From assembly GCF_000712975.1 (NCBI RefSeq), contig NZ_JHQL01000003.1, positions 372,001 through 436,000 of the forward strand: DNA of 64,000 nucleotides, in the 5' to 3' direction. The first letter of the stretch is position 1. Each line of letters begins with the position of its first letter. The notes beneath the pieces are model-generated. The model ran no database searches and was not told the origin of the DNA. It saw nothing but the letters and a program-made list of their open reading frames with translations. This document shows positions 1-9,821 of the stretch, piece after piece. The translations under genes and the position numbers were made by a program. This stretch comes from Vreelandella neptunia (lineage in GTDB: Bacteria; Pseudomonadota; Gammaproteobacteria; Pseudomonadales; Halomonadaceae).

Positions 1-1
1 G

Positions 2-562
2 ATGGTGGTGATGGAGCCTTACCGGTTAGCGCGCTGGACTAGCTTTCTAGATCCGTGGGCGGATCAGTTTGCGACTGGTTATCAACTGACTCAGGCACTG
101 ATTGCGTTTGGTCGTGGACACGTGACCGGTACTGGTTTAGGTAATAGTGTTCAAAAGCTCCACTATCTTCCGGAAGCCCACACGGACTTTATATTTGCCG
201 TGATCGCGGAAGAGCTTGGCATGATTGGCGCTATCCTTGTGGTACTGCTGTTCACATTGCTGATTATCCGCGCGATGTTGATTGGGCGGCGTGCAGAGTT
301 GGCGGGCCACTTGTTCGGCGCCTATGTCAGCTATGGCATAGGTTTTGTTATTGCAGCGCAGGCATTTATTAACATGGCGGTAAGTTCAGGGTTGTTGCCA
401 ACGAAAGGGTTAACATTGCCACTGATTAGCTATGGCGGTTCAAGTTTATTGGTAACCGGTATGATGATTGGCTTATTGCTACGCGTTGATGCCGAAACGC
501 GTCACCGGCCTCGTCGTCTATCGACGCCCTATAAATCACGTCATGAACCTCGGTTATCGTGA
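2..562 (+). CDS. ftsW: FtsW, SEDS-family septal peptidoglycan polymerase (C-terminal part only)
   Basis: The gene enters from the left edge, so only the last 186 codons or so are present. FtsW is an inner-membrane SEDS glycosyltransferase that polymerises septal peptidoglycan with FtsI. Visible hallmarks are the GNSVQKLHYLPEAHTDFIF segment (about residues 46-64 of the fragment) and the GLTLPLISYGGSS motif near the end, with at least three hydrophobic membrane segments between and around them. The tail is basic and cytoplasmic. It sits just before murG, as in other dcw clusters, with an 18-base gap. The true start lies outside the window; the ATG at position 2 is internal. Confidence 0.95.
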   Translation: MVVMEPYRLARWTSFLDPWADQFATGYQLTQALIAFGRGHVTGTGLGNSVQKLHYLPEAHTDFIFAVIAEELGMIGAILVVLLFTLLIIRAMLIGRRAELAGHLFGAYVSYGIGFVIAAQAFINMAVSSGLLPTKGLTLPLISYGGSSLLVTGMMIGLLLRVDAETRHRPRRLSTPYKSRHEPRLS

Positions 563-580
563 CTACTCAAGGAGTTGTTT

Positions 581-1678
581 GTGACGACGAACGCACGTCG
601 ACGCATTTTAATTATGGCAGGGGGTACCGGTGGTCATGTTATCCCGGCGCTTTCTTTAGCACGTTCGCTCAATGCTCACAATGTCGATGTTGAATGGCTG
701 GGAAGCCCAAGAGGGATCGAAAATCGCTTGGTACCAGAAGCAGGTATTACGCTTCATACCATCGACATAAGCGGTCTGCGTGGTAAAGGAGTAGTTGGCT
801 GGCTGAAAGCGCCGCTGAATCTTTCCCAAGCTGTACTGCAAGCACGGAAGGTAATTCGTCGCTTCAATCCTGATGTGGTGGTTGGGTTGGGTGGATTTGC
901 CAGTGGCCCAGGTGGGCTGGCGGCATGGCTTTCCAGGGTGCCATTGGTGATACATGAACAAAATGCTATTGCTGGGCTGACTAATAAAGTGCTCTCGAAG
1001 TTAGCGACACGTACTTACGCGGCGTTTACCGAGGCTTTTGGTGACAAGGCAGAAGTGATTGGCAATCCCGTGCGAGAAGATATTGCTGCACTGGGTGAGC
1101 ATCCTAGGAGTGCTTCTGAACTAGCCGCTCGACCGCTACGGTTATTAGTTGTTGGGGGCTCTCTAGGGGCGGTGGCACTGAATGAGCGCTTGCCGCCTGG
1201 GTTGGCAGGTTTACCTCCTGAGCGTCGCCCTGATGTTCGCCACCAAGCTGGCAAAGACCGAGATGTGGCGACGGCAAGCGCCTACGTTGAGCATGGAATT
1301 GTGGCAGATGTCACTCCCTTTATTGATGATATGGCGGCCGCATATGAGTGGGCAGATTTAGTCGTTTGCCGTGCCGGAGCGCTAACAGTGGCAGAGCTTG
1401 CCGCTGCTGCAAAGCCCGCCTTGCTAGTGCCTTTTCCATTTGCTGTTGATGATCATCAGCGGGTCAATGCTGATGTTTTAGTAAAAGCCGGGGCGGCGCT
1501 TTGTGTTAAACAGTCTGAGCTTACCCCCGAGCGATTAACACACTATTTGGATGAGCTATTAGTCCCAAGCGTATTATCAGAGATGGCTTCTAAAGCCCGG
1601 CAGAATGCCTACTTAGAGGCGACTGAACGGCTTACAGAGGGGTGTCTAGCGTTGGTTAAACAAGGAGAGACTGCGTGA
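581..1678 (+). CDS. murG: MurG, UDP-GlcNAc--lipid I N-acetylglucosaminyltransferase
   Basis: Transfers GlcNAc from UDP-GlcNAc to lipid I to make lipid II at the inner face of the cytoplasmic membrane. The glycine-rich loop GGTGGH is at residues 14-19, followed by [20 protein letters not shown] and the C-terminal UDP-GlcNAc-binding region with [11 protein letters not shown] start it at the GTG at 581, six bases after AAGGAG (569-574); the upstream in-frame TTG at 575 abuts that ribosome-binding site and is unlikely. The product is 365 residues, normal for MurG. Its TGA overlaps the murC GTG by four bases, so the two are probably translationally coupled. Confidence 0.95.
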   Translation: MTTNARRRILIMAGGTGGHVIPALSLARSLNAHNVDVEWLGSPRGIENRLVPEAGITLHTIDISGLRGKGVVGWLKAPLNLSQAVLQARKVIRRFNPDVVVGLGGFASGPGGLAAWLSRVPLVIHEQNAIAGLTNKVLSKLATRTYAAFTEAFGDKAEVIGNPVREDIAALGEHPRSASELAARPLRLLVVGGSLGAVALNERLPPGLAGLPPERRPDVRHQAGKDRDVATASAYVEHGIVADVTPFIDDMAAAYEWADLVVCRAGALTVAELAAAAKPALLVPFPFAVDDHQRVNADVLVKAGAALCVKQSELTPERLTHYLDELLVPSVLSEMASKARQNAYLEATERLTEGCLALVKQGETA

Positions 1679-3144
1679 CCGATTCTATTAATAACGCGTT
1701 GCACTCAGGTGTCCGTCCAAGTGGCCCGGGTATGCGTCGTATTAAGCGTTTGCACTTTGTTGGCATCGGTGGCGCGGGTATGTGTGGAATCGCTGAGGTG
1801 CTTGCTAATCAGGGCTACAGCGTCAGCGGCAGCGATATGAAGGAATCAAATGTCATTGAACGCCTTCGTCAGTGTGGTGTTAACGTTGCTATCGGTCATT
1901 CTGAAGAGAATGTGGTGGGGGCTGATGTCGTCGTTGTCTCCAGCGCTATTGATGTAACGAATCCTGAAATTCGCTGGGCCCATGAGCATCGTGTGCCAGT
2001 AGTAAGGCGTGCTGAAATGCTGGCCGAGCTAATGCGTTTCCGCCATGGCATTGCTGTTGCTGGAACACACGGTAAGACAACCACCACTAGTTTGACAGCA
2101 ACGCTGCTGGCGGAAGGCGGGCTAGACCCTACCTTCGTGATTGGTGGAAAGCTTACCAGTGCGGGCGCTAATGCGCGCTTGGGAGAGGGCGATTATCTAG
2201 TCGCTGAGGCTGATGAGTCTGATGCATCATTCCTTCATCTTCAGCCGATGGTCTCTATTGTAACGAATATAGATGCAGACCATATGGCCACCTATGGTGG
2301 TGATTTTGAGCGGCTAAAAAGCACATTCATTGAGTTTCTTCACAATTTGCCGTTTTACGGGCTGGCTGTGTTGTGTATTGACGATGCAAATATCCGGTCG
2401 TTGCGTGATCAGGTGAAACGACAGTTTGTGACCTATGGTTTCGATGAAGATGCTGACTACCGCATTGTGGATTTTACTCAACAGGCGGGTGAAGTATCGT
2501 TTACCGCGATACGCCCTGGTGAGGCTGCTCCGCTTGCTATTCGATTAGCGATGCCAGGACGTCACAACGCACTAAATGCGATGGCTGCTATTGTGGTGGC
2601 AACGGACGCAGGGGTGGGCGACGAAGCCATTTTACTTGGTCTGGCAGGCTTTGCTGGCGTGGGACGCCGCTTCCAGGTGCATGGCCATTTCAAAGCCCCT
2701 AATGGCGATGGCGAGGTCATGTTAGTAGACGATTACGGGCACCATCCCCGTGAGGTTGACATGGTTATCCAGGCGATACGGGCAGGTTGGCCAGATCGCC
2801 GTTTAGTGATGCTTTATCAGCCACATCGCTATAGTCGCACCCGCGATCTTTATGAAGACTTCGTTCGAGTACTTTCACAAGTGGACACGCTTGTTCTATT
2901 AGATGTTTACAGCGCTGGGGAGGCTGTGATTCCCGGGGCAGAAGGGCGTACGCTTGCGGGGTCTATTCGCCAGCGGGGCGAAGTTGATCCCTTATTCGTT
3001 GAGCATAAGCAGGAGTTACCTGCACTATTAAACAAACTTTTGCGTCCTGAGGATATTTTCATTACTCAAGGTGCTGGTGATGTGGGTGGTATTTCGCTTC
3101 GTTTCGCCCAAGCTAAGTTGGCGCTGGATAAGGTAGAGCTATGA
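1675..3144 (+). CDS. murC: MurC, UDP-N-acetylmuramate--L-alanine ligase
   Basis: Cytoplasmic ATP-dependent ligase that adds the first peptide residue, L-alanine, to UDP-MurNAc. An N-terminal Rossmann segment carries GIGGAG (residues 30-35). The central ATP-binding loop is GTHGKTTT (130-137), then the Mur-ligase EADESDASF stretch and [10 protein letters not shown] in the C-terminal third. 489 residues is a typical length. The start is a GTG overlapping the murG stop (GTGA), preceded by AAGGAGA. The stop overlaps the ddl start. Confidence 0.96.
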   Translation: MTDSINNALHSGVRPSGPGMRRIKRLHFVGIGGAGMCGIAEVLANQGYSVSGSDMKESNVIERLRQCGVNVAIGHSEENVVGADVVVVSSAIDVTNPEIRWAHEHRVPVVRRAEMLAELMRFRHGIAVAGTHGKTTTTSLTATLLAEGGLDPTFVIGGKLTSAGANARLGEGDYLVAEADESDASFLHLQPMVSIVTNIDADHMATYGGDFERLKSTFIEFLHNLPFYGLAVLCIDDANIRSLRDQVKRQFVTYGFDEDADYRIVDFTQQAGEVSFTAIRPGEAAPLAIRLAMPGRHNALNAMAAIVVATDAGVGDEAILLGLAGFAGVGRRFQVHGHFKAPNGDGEVMLVDDYGHHPREVDMVIQAIRAGWPDRRLVMLYQPHRYSRTRDLYEDFVRVLSQVDTLVLLDVYSAGEAVIPGAEGRTLAGSIRQRGEVDPLFVEHKQELPALLNKLLRPEDIFITQGAGDVGGISLRFAQAKLALDKVEL

Positions 3145-4082
3145 GTGAAACAATGTCACTGAACGACCCCTTAGCGCGTGTCGTTGTTGTTTATGGGGGC
3201 ACATCGGCGGAACGCGAGGTGTCTCTTAAAAGTGGTGCCGCGGTGCTTGCTGCGCTCAAGCGCCAAGGTATTGATGCCCTTGGCTACGATCCAAAAGAAG
3301 GCGGTTTGGTGGGGCTAGAGCGGCTGGCACCAACGGCAGTGTTTGTTGCCTTACATGGTCGTGGTGGAGAAGATGGCACATTACAGGGTGCGCTAGAGCT
3401 TCTAGGACTTCCTTACACCGGCAGTGGGGTGCTGGCGTCAGCACTAGGCATGGATAAGCAGCGCACGAAGCAGGTTTGGCAAGCCGTTGGGTTGCCTACT
3501 CCCGAAAGCGTAATGCTGAGCGACACGTCTGACTGGGCATCGGTGGTAGCACAGCTTGGCTTGCCAATGATGGTGAAGCCTGTTCATGAAGGTTCCACGC
3601 TGGGTATTAGTATTGTTAAGAGCCAGGAAGCATTGGAAGCCGCCTATTATGAAGCGGTGAGCTATGATGCCCGTGTTATGGCTGAGCGTTTCGTTGTCGG
3701 TGAAGAGTACACCGTTGCTCTGCTTGATAATGAGGTATTGCCGGCCATCCGTGTTGAAGTTCCTGGTGGCTTTTATGATTACGAAGCAAAATACATTGCT
3801 AACACCACCCAGTACCACCTACCTAGCGGCTTACCATCTATTGATGAGCAGGCCTTGGCAGAATTATGCGAAAAAGCATTTGATGCGGTAGGTGGCGAAG
3901 GGTGGGGGCGCGTCGATGTGATGCGCGATGCAATGGGCAAGTTTTGGCTGATTGAAGTTAATACAGTGCCAGGAATGACAGATCATAGCTTAGTGCCGCA
4001 AGCAGCAGCGCATGCGGGAATAGATTTTGATCAGCTGGTATTGCGCATATTGAACACTGCGGTTCAACGCAGCTACTCATGA
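3141..4082 (+). CDS. ddl: Ddl, D-alanine--D-alanine ligase
   Basis: ATP-grasp enzyme that joins two D-alanines for the peptidoglycan precursor. Visible motifs are the N-terminal [27 protein letters not shown] (about 71-83), the lid EGSTLGIS (150-157), and the metal-binding C-terminal [15 protein letters not shown]. At 313 residues it matches the DdlB type found in dcw clusters. The ATG overlaps the murC TGA as ATGA; a second ATG twelve bases later is an alternative start. The stop overlaps ftsQ the same way. Confidence 0.96.
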   Translation: MSETMSLNDPLARVVVVYGGTSAEREVSLKSGAAVLAALKRQGIDALGYDPKEGGLVGLERLAPTAVFVALHGRGGEDGTLQGALELLGLPYTGSGVLASALGMDKQRTKQVWQAVGLPTPESVMLSDTSDWASVVAQLGLPMMVKPVHEGSTLGISIVKSQEALEAAYYEAVSYDARVMAERFVVGEEYTVALLDNEVLPAIRVEVPGGFYDYEAKYIANTTQYHLPSGLPSIDEQALAELCEKAFDAVGGEGWGRVDVMRDAMGKFWLIEVNTVPGMTDHSLVPQAAAHAGIDFDQLVLRILNTAVQRSYS

Positions 4083-4792
4083 AAAAGCGAAATGCGTGGT
4101 TAGGCCTCATATTGCTAGCACTGTTACTAGGTGCTGGTGGCCGAGCATTGTGGCTATGGCTAGATAAGCCTATTGAGCGTGTGTCCATACGTGGCGAATG
4201 GGAGTATGTAAGTGCCGATTATCTGCAGACTCAGCTGGCGCCGCTCGTTCAAGAGGTTACATGGCTTTCGGCAGACTTAGGTGAGCTGCGCCAGCGTGCG
4301 TTGAGAATTGGTTGGCTGCATGAAGTAAGAATTTCCAGAGAGTGGCCAAACGCGCTAGTGTTTGAACTGGTAGAGCAAACGCCCGTGGCCCGCTGGAATG
4401 ATGATTTTTTGCTTAACCCCGAAGGAGAGGCATTTGCGTTTGCGCCCTTGCAGGTTCCTCAGGGGTTGCCCGATCTGGCGGGGCCGACCGGAAGCGGTGA
4501 AGAAGTGCTTACCTACTATCGACGCTTAACACCCCACTTCCAGGGGTTATCGCTGTCACTTTCCCAGTTGCGCTTAGAGCCTCGTGGTGCATGGCGACTT
4601 CAGTTAAGTAACGGAGCTTGGGTCATGTTGGGAAGACGTCAGCATGACATCCGGTTGGCTAGGCTTTCAGCATCATGGCAGCGTGAACTTGCTCGTCTCG
4701 GTGAGCATATCCGCTATATCGATTTGCGTTACCCTAACGGTGTTGCTGTTGCTTGGCACGGAGAGAGTGACTTTTTGGAGGAAGATGAGTAG
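4079..4792 (+). CDS. ftsQ: FtsQ, divisome membrane protein with POTRA domain
   Basis: Bitopic inner-membrane protein linking early and late divisome proteins (it binds FtsL and FtsB). The sequence shows a short basic cytoplasmic tail (KKRNAW), one hydrophobic segment at about residues 7-27, then a POTRA domain beginning near IERVSIRGEW and a beta domain with VARWNDDFLLNPEGEAF. 237 residues is within the family range. Translation is probably coupled to ddl through the ATGA overlap. A 329-base gap separates it from ftsA, so ftsA probably has its own promoter. Confidence 0.93.
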   Translation: MKKRNAWLGLILLALLLGAGGRALWLWLDKPIERVSIRGEWEYVSADYLQTQLAPLVQEVTWLSADLGELRQRALRIGWLHEVRISREWPNALVFELVEQTPVARWNDDFLLNPEGEAFAFAPLQVPQGLPDLAGPTGSGEEVLTYYRRLTPHFQGLSLSLSQLRLEPRGAWRLQLSNGAWVMLGRRQHDIRLARLSASWQRELARLGEHIRYIDLRYPNGVAVAWHGESDFLEEDE

Positions 4793-5121
4793 TTAACGGC
4801 TTAAAATGTGCAAAAAGTAGGTAAATGTAAGTGGTTGCCAACAGTGAAAAGCCGTGAATAGGGTTTAAATTGGCTAAGAAGATCATTATCGTAAGATGTC
4901 GCTAGTCGTATTGCGAGTATTGTTTCTATACTATGTTATGAAAGATGGCTGTGGCAGATGCTTCTTTGTGGGTTTCCTTAATTGGCCCCATCAAAATGTG
5001 GCTTGCTTTTTTAACAAGCATTAATGCTGCTTTGAATTCTAGCACCATTATTTTAACAGTTTGGCGCAGTTGCTAGGCAAAAATATCGTTTAAAAAATTT
5101 TCAAGGGAGATTATCCGACTC
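4793..5121 (+). other. ftsQ-ftsA intergenic region, likely ftsAZ promoter region
   Basis: A 329-base AT-rich gap in a cluster otherwise joined by overlaps. I see no ORF of note. It ends with AAGGGAG (5103-5109) ahead of the ftsA ATG. Weak -10-like hexamers (TATACT at 4927-4932) are present without a convincing -35. In E. coli the promoters for ftsA and ftsZ lie upstream in ftsQ and ftsA; here the long gap suggests a dedicated site, but I cannot place one with confidence. Confidence 0.5.
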
Positions 5122-6411
5122 ATGGCAGGCTCACCCAACGCATCCAATATGGTTGTCGGGCTGGACATTGGAACGTCCAAAGTTGTCGCGATAGTCGGTC
5201 AACCTACCGATGATGGCGGGATTGAAATAGCAGGCATTGGTTCTCATCCATCGCGTGGTATGAAGCGAGGTGTGGTTATCAACATCGAATCAACAGTGCA
5301 GTCTATACAGCGTGCTGTTGAAGAAGCTGAGTTAATGGCTGGTTGTGATATTCATTCTGTTTATGTTGGCGTTGCCGGTAGTCATATCAGCTCAATGAAT
5401 TCTGACGGGGTTGTCGCGATTAAAGAGAGGGAGGTCACGCCGTCTGATATCGAGCGAGTCATTGATTCTGCTCGTGCCCGTGCAGTTTCAGAAGGACAAC
5501 GTGTTTTACATGTGTTGCCCCAAGAGTTCTCAATTGATGCACAAGGTGGTATCCGTGAGCCTCTTGGAATGTCAGGTGTGCGTCTAGAAGCACAGGTGCA
5601 TCTAGTAACAGCGGCGTTAAACGCTGTTCAAAATATCGAAAAGTGTGTACGCCGCTGTGGCCTAGAGGTAGATGCTATTATTCTTGAACAGCTAGCTTCA
5701 AGTATGGCAGTGCTTACTGAAGATGAGCGGGAATTAGGCGTTTGTATGGTGGATATCGGAGGTGGTACCACCGATATGGCCATATTCAGCGAAGGTGCCA
5801 TTCGCCACACCGCTGTTATTCCTATTGCGGGTGACCAGGTAACGAACGATATAGCGATGGCGTTACGAACACCAACGCAACATGCTGAAGAAATTAAAGT
5901 TAAATATGCTTGTGCGCTAACACAGCTAGCTGCAAGTGATGAAATGATCAAAGTACCCAGCGTAGGAGATCGTCCAGCACGCGATTTATCGCGTCAGGCG
6001 CTTGCCGAAGTGGTTGAGCCTCGGTACGAGGAACTATTTACGTTGGTAAGAGACGAATTACGTCGTAGCGGCTATGAGGATATGGTGGCTGCTGGTGTTG
6101 TGCTCACAGGGGGCACCTCACGCATGGAGGGCGTCAGTGAATTGGCAGAAGAGATTTTTCATATGCCAGTTCGTATTGCTTGTCCGCAAAATGTTAAAGG
6201 TTTGGCAGACGTGGTACGTAACCCAATCTATGCGACAGGTGTGGGGTTATTGCATTATGCCTTACAAGAAGCGCGACATGGGCAAGGCCTAGAAAGCCAC
6301 GGGGGAGTTGTTGCTGTTCACAAAGGACGCAATGAGTTAACCCGGCGTGATATCAAGGAAGGTCAATCGGCGCTGGCAAGAATTAAAGGCTGGTTCAAAG
6401 GAAATTTCTGA
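5122..6411 (+). CDS. ftsA: FtsA, actin-like membrane tether for FtsZ
   Basis: Actin-family ATPase that anchors the FtsZ ring to the membrane and recruits later division proteins. The phosphate-1 motif is [10 protein letters not shown] (from residue 13). The phosphate-2 motif is [13 protein letters not shown] and the adenosine motif is [11 protein letters not shown]. The C-terminus [12 protein letters not shown] is the expected amphipathic membrane-targeting helix. 429 residues, close to the E. coli length. The ATG follows AAGGGAG. ftsZ begins 34 bases downstream. Confidence 0.97.
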   Translation: MAGSPNASNMVVGLDIGTSKVVAIVGQPTDDGGIEIAGIGSHPSRGMKRGVVINIESTVQSIQRAVEEAELMAGCDIHSVYVGVAGSHISSMNSDGVVAIKEREVTPSDIERVIDSARARAVSEGQRVLHVLPQEFSIDAQGGIREPLGMSGVRLEAQVHLVTAALNAVQNIEKCVRRCGLEVDAIILEQLASSMAVLTEDERELGVCMVDIGGGTTDMAIFSEGAIRHTAVIPIAGDQVTNDIAMALRTPTQHAEEIKVKYACALTQLAASDEMIKVPSVGDRPARDLSRQALAEVVEPRYEELFTLVRDELRRSGYEDMVAAGVVLTGGTSRMEGVSELAEEIFHMPVRIACPQNVKGLADVVRNPIYATGVGLLHYALQEARHGQGLESHGGVVAVHKGRNELTRRDIKEGQSALARIKGWFKGNF

Positions 6412-6445
6412 CAGGGCCGCAAGCGCGGTTCAGGAGACGGGGCTT

Positions 6446-7624
6446 ATGTTCGAATTGGTAGATAACGCACCCTCGAGCAGTGCGGTCATCAAAGTGGTCG
6501 GTGTTGGCGGTGGTGGCGGCAATGCTGTTAACCACATGGTTGAAAGTAATATTGAAGGCGTTGAATTTATTTGCGCCAATACCGATGCTCAAGCACTTAA
6601 ACGGGTGTCTGCAAAAACAGTTCTGCAGCTTGGTGGAGAAATCACTAAAGGTCTTGGGGCGGGAGCAAACCCTGAGGTGGGTCGTCAAGCTGCCATGGAA
6701 GATCGGGACCGCATCGCTGAGCTATTGAATGGTGCGGACATGGTGTTCATTACGGCCGGTATGGGGGGGGGGACAGGCACTGGTGGTGCGCCAGTGGTTG
6801 CTCAAGTTGCCAAAGAACTAGGTATTTTGACTGTTGCTGTTGTTACCCGTCCCTTCCCATTTGAAGGGCCGAAACGAATGCGTGCCGCTGAAGAAGGCAT
6901 GAAAGAGCTTTCTGAGCATGTGGATTCGTTAATTACTATTCCAAACGAAAAACTGCTCTCTGTGCTAGGTAAAAACGCAACGTTGCTAACGGCATTTAGT
7001 GCTGCCAACGACGTGTTGCTTGGCGCGGTTCAAGGCATCGCAGAGCTTATTACTAGCCCGGGCATTATCAACGTTGACTTTGCTGATGTTCGCACCGTTA
7101 TGTCAGAAATGGGCATGGCGATGATGGGGACTGGTGGGGCAACTGGCGAAAATCGTGCGCGTGAAGCCGCGGAGAAAGCCATTCGAAGCCCGTTGCTTGA
7201 AGATATTGATCTACACGGCGCTCGCGGTATTTTGGTCAATATTACAGCGGGTCCTGATTTGTCGATTGGTGAATTTAATGATGTAGGTGCCACTGTTCAA
7301 GAGTTTGCCTCTCAGGAAGCAACTATTGTGGTGGGTACCTCAATCGACATGGAAATGTCTGATGAGCTGCGTGTGACGGTAGTTGCTGCTGGTTTAGATG
7401 GCAATAAAGCGAAAGTTGCCTCCCGTGAGCCGGCGCGCAGATCCGCTGCTGATGCATCTGCTGATTATCGTAAGTTGCAGCAGCCCACTGTCATGCGTCA
7501 GCAAGCCTCGGCGCGAGCTGAAGCATCTGATCCAGCTGCTAAACCCCGTCCAGAAAAACGCCGCACGCCGGATGCGGATGATTATTTGGATATCCCCGCG
7601 TTTTTACGCCGTCAAGCAGATTAA
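6446..7624 (+). CDS. ftsZ: FtsZ, tubulin-like division GTPase
   Basis: Forms the cytokinetic Z ring. The start is the ATG at 6446 (MFELVDNAP), eight bases after AGGAGA; this aligns with the E. coli N-terminus, and the open frame upstream of it overlaps ftsA and is not used. The product is 392 residues. [11 protein letters not shown] near residue 18 and the tubulin signature [10 protein letters not shown] bind GTP. A variable, charged linker follows residue 320, and the tail ends [14 protein letters not shown], the conserved peptide that binds FtsA and ZipA. Confidence 0.97.
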   Translation: MFELVDNAPSSSAVIKVVGVGGGGGNAVNHMVESNIEGVEFICANTDAQALKRVSAKTVLQLGGEITKGLGAGANPEVGRQAAMEDRDRIAELLNGADMVFITAGMGGGTGTGGAPVVAQVAKELGILTVAVVTRPFPFEGPKRMRAAEEGMKELSEHVDSLITIPNEKLLSVLGKNATLLTAFSAANDVLLGAVQGIAELITSPGIINVDFADVRTVMSEMGMAMMGTGGATGENRAREAAEKAIRSPLLEDIDLHGARGILVNITAGPDLSIGEFNDVGATVQEFASQEATIVVGTSIDMEMSDELRVTVVAAGLDGNKAKVASREPARRSAADASADYRKLQQPTVMRQQASARAEASDPAAKPRPEKRRTPDADDYLDIPAFLRRQAD

Positions 7625-7645
7625 TCACATCATTGGGTTCAGTGA

Positions 7646-7690
7646 AACAGCAAACAAGAGTTTTAATGGTTAAAACGCTTGTTTGCTGTT
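7646..7690 (+). terminator. Long AT-rich palindrome after ftsZ (hairpin, no U-tract)
   Basis: Two 13-base arms, AACAGCAAACAAG and its exact complement, enclose a second pair GTTTTAA/TTAAAAC with a TGG loop and a single mismatch between the two stems. Together this is a stem of about 21 base pairs. There is no run of T after it, so classic intrinsic termination is uncertain. It could slow polymerase or protect the ftsZ mRNA end. It lies 93 bases before lpxC. Confidence 0.6.
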
Positions 7691-7782
7691 AAAGTGAACA
7701 CTGTTTCTTAATTTTCTTCCCTTGGCGGTATTTGTTGGCAACGTTGCCGGTAACCGCCGTCATTAGAGTTCGACCGCTGCCC

Positions 7783-8694
7783 ATGATCAGACAACGCACA
7801 TTACAAAACGTCATTCGCGCTACCGGAGTGGGTCTGCACTCTGGCAAAAAAATTCATTTAGCTTTGCGCCCTGCGCCGGTTAACACTGGAATCGTGTTTG
7901 TTCGAACCGATTTAGAGCCTATTGTACAAGTGCCTGCACGTGCTGAATTGGTCGAAGATACGACATTATGCACCGCGCTTTCTTACAATGGCGTGAAGGT
8001 GGCGACGGTAGAACACTTGATGTCGGCATTTGCTGGGCTGGGAATTGATAATGCCTACGTTGATGTAAGTGCGCCTGAAGTGCCTATTATGGACGGCAGT
8101 GCTAGCCCTTTTGTATTCTTAATTCAGTCAGCGGGCATTTTAGAACAAGAAGCACCTAAGAAATTTATTCGCATCAAGCGCCGTATTAGCGTCAGTGATG
8201 GTGATAAAGAAGCTGTTTTTTTACCGCATCAAGGATTTAAAGTTTCGTTTGTTATTGATTTTGACCATCCGGTATTTGAACAGCAAAAACAGACTGCCCT
8301 GATAGACTTTTCAACGACGTCGTTTGTTAAAGAGGTTTCTCGTGCACGTACCTTTGGGTTTATGCGCGATCTAGAATTTTTACGGTCTAATAACCTGGCG
8401 CTTGGTGGTAGTTTAGATAACGCTATTGTTGTGGACGATTACCGTATCGTAAACGAAGGCGGTTTACGCTATGACGATGAGTTCGTTAAGCATAAAGTGC
8501 TGGATGCTATCGGTGATCTCTACCAGCTAGGCTTTAGCCTAATTGGTGAGTTTCGTGGCGTTAAATCCGGTCACGCGCTGAATAATCAACTATGTCGCGA
8601 GCTACTGGCACAACCAGATGCATACGAAATAGTCACATTTGAAGAAGAAAAAGCCGTGGCGCCTATTTCATACTCGGCACCAGCAATGGCATAA
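7783..8694 (+). CDS. lpxC: LpxC, UDP-3-O-acyl-N-acetylglucosamine deacetylase
   Basis: Zinc enzyme for the committed step of lipid A synthesis. I start it at ATG 7783 (MIRQRTLQ), which matches the E. coli N-terminus; the frame is open for 17 codons further upstream. 303 residues. Metal and catalytic residues are visible: E77-H78 in TVEHL, H237 and D241 in [10 protein letters not shown], and H264 in SGHALNN, each one position from the E. coli numbering. There is no strong ribosome-binding site before this ATG, which may mean weak or controlled translation. A good terminator follows. Confidence 0.95.
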   Translation: MIRQRTLQNVIRATGVGLHSGKKIHLALRPAPVNTGIVFVRTDLEPIVQVPARAELVEDTTLCTALSYNGVKVATVEHLMSAFAGLGIDNAYVDVSAPEVPIMDGSASPFVFLIQSAGILEQEAPKKFIRIKRRISVSDGDKEAVFLPHQGFKVSFVIDFDHPVFEQQKQTALIDFSTTSFVKEVSRARTFGFMRDLEFLRSNNLALGGSLDNAIVVDDYRIVNEGGLRYDDEFVKHKVLDAIGDLYQLGFSLIGEFRGVKSGHALNNQLCRELLAQPDAYEIVTFEEEKAVAPISYSAPAMA

Positions 8695-8739
8695 GAAAAG
8701 CACCAAACAAATTGATTGCATGCCCCGGTTCCCGCCGTT

Positions 8740-8774
8740 ACAAAACACCGCCTTGGCGGTGTTTTGTGCTTTTT
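8740..8774 (+). terminator. Rho-independent terminator after lpxC
   Basis: ACAAAACACCGCC and GGCGGTGTTTTGT form a 13-base-pair stem with a tiny loop, followed by GCTTTTT. It closes the dcw-lpxC transcription unit before the convergent dciA. Confidence 0.88.
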
Positions 8775-8799
8775 GAGGCTTAGCTTGGGTGTTTTTTCT

Positions 8800-9270
8800 C
8801 TAGTTGTGGTCTGGATGTTTAGGTGCATGAGCAGCTAGACGCTCTAATGCCCTTTTTAGTGAGGGGTTGTCGGTATCTTTCGCACAGTCTGATACTGCTT
8901 TGCCTGCGCTTTCAGAGAGTGTGCGGTTGTAGCGTTTGGGCCTCTCAATCGGCCGGATAGGACGCACCTTAAGGGTAAAGCCAGTGACACTTTCAAATCC
9001 TGGTAACTGGTGCAATAGAACCAGCAGACGAGGTTGTTCATAGCGTAACCATGTCAACCAGCTTGCTTGGCCGCTAATTAGCGTCAAGCGTCCGTTTTGA
9101 AAGCCGCCGACGAAGATATGCTCTCGCATTGAATCAGGAAGGTGGGCGCGTAAATGACGTTGGGCCTGATCAATTAAGCGGGACTGTCGCATAAGCTGGC
9201 CCATGCTGCCAGACTTGGTCAGCAGTTGGGTAATGGGCTGTGCGCGAGATCGCTTAACCTTTATACTCAT
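8800..9270 (-). CDS. dciA: DciA-like DUF721 protein, probable DnaB helicase loader/regulator
   Basis: 156-residue DUF721 protein. The N-terminal two thirds carry the family's fold, with LDxQRHLRAHLPDSMREH-like and GRLTLISGQASWLTWLRY stretches. The C-terminal third is basic and probably disordered. DciA proteins are the ancestral replicative-helicase loaders in bacteria without DnaC. A position between lpxC and secA is typical in gammaproteobacteria, which supports the name. I chose the ATG at 9270 with AGGAA seven bases upstream; an adjacent TTG at 9273 is also in frame. It is convergent with lpxC and divergent from the secA unit. Confidence 0.8.
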   Translation of the reverse strand: MSIKVKRSRAQPITQLLTKSGSMGQLMRQSRLIDQAQRHLRAHLPDSMREHIFVGGFQNGRLTLISGQASWLTWLRYEQPRLLVLLHQLPGFESVTGFTLKVRPIRPIERPKRYNRTLSESAGKAVSDCAKDTDNPSLKRALERLAAHAPKHPDHN

Positions 9271-9306
9271 CAACTTGATTCCTAGAACGTTATTGGTTGC
9301 GTCACA

Positions 9307-9334
9307 CTGACGGTTGCCACTAGCGTCTTATATT
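9307..9334 (+). promoter_or_regulatory. Candidate sigma-70 promoter for the secA unit
   Basis: CTGACG (9307-9312) and TATATT (9329-9334) with 16 bases between, in the 111-base divergent gap between dciA and the small ORF upstream of secA. Found by eye; only the -10 is a strong match. Confidence 0.4.
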
Positions 9335-9381
9335 GTCTTTTCATTGGTAGAGCCTAACACGCTCAGGAGCCAGCCCACAGT

Positions 9382-9753
9382 ATGTCATCAACGCCAGATG
9401 TTTTGTCTGCTTCGCCGCGGCGGCAACGCCGAAACGGCTTAGCGCGTTGGTGGCTGGCAGGCCTCTTAGTGAGCTGTTTATTACCTGCTAGTTTACATCC
9501 TTCCGAGACATTGCGTAGCGGTGAGCGTGGTGTGATTATCTGTTTTTGGGTGCCGGCGATGCTGCGCGCCCAATCAAAATGGATAGCTAAAAAACGGTGT
9601 GCGCTGTGCCGTTGGATAGGCGAGCAAAGGTATTTTTATTCCTCTGTCATCAAGCACTCTGCCTACTGTTTTTCTCATCTTCCACATCGATTGGTTGCTG
9701 CAATTGATGTGTTGACTCCACGTGGCCCGCCAGTTTTTCTTTCTGTTCGCTAA
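9382..9753 (+). CDS. Small secreted-type ORF upstream of secA; candidate SecM-like arrest peptide
   Basis: 123 codons from ATG 9382, with AGGAG at 9365-9369, a rather long 12-base spacing. The N-terminus is basic (SPRRQRRNGLAR) followed by a hydrophobic run WWLAGLLVSCLLPAS (about 23-37), which looks like a signal sequence or anchor. The middle is rich in Cys, Trp and Tyr with no family I recognise. Residues 114-117 are Arg-Gly-Pro-Pro (codons 9721-9732), ten codons before the end VFLSVR plus neighbours. The stop is 68 bases before the secA ATG. In E. coli the gene in this place is secM, whose arrest motif ends RAGP; Arg-Ala-Pro-Pro/Gly motifs act in other arrest peptides that regulate sec genes. 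The analogy is inference; the ORF could also be an ordinary small exported protein. Confidence 0.6.
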   Translation: MSSTPDVLSASPRRQRRNGLARWWLAGLLVSCLLPASLHPSETLRSGERGVIICFWVPAMLRAQSKWIAKKRCALCRWIGEQRYFYSSVIKHSAYCFSHLPHRLVAAIDVLTPRGPPVFLSVR

Positions 9754-9783
9754 TTTACCTTTATTTGCCTTATATAAAAGGGC

Positions 9784-9797
9784 GCCCCTCTAGGGGC
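9784..9797 (+). promoter_or_regulatory. GC-rich stem-loop between the small ORF and secA
   Basis: GCCCC-TCTA-GGGGC forms a compact hairpin 24 bases upstream of the secA ATG. Immediately after it AAAG (9805-9808) and CTTT (9817-9820) could hold the weak ribosome-binding site GGAA (9813-9816) in a loop. This fits a leader that modulates secA translation, but the structures are short and only predicted by eye. Confidence 0.45.
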
Positions 9798-9821
9798 CGC
9801 TCGTAAAGATTTGGAACTTTC

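Noticed and set aside
656..961. Minus-strand open frame inside murG
   Set aside because: Lies wholly within a clear core gene and shows no family pattern or ribosome-binding site.
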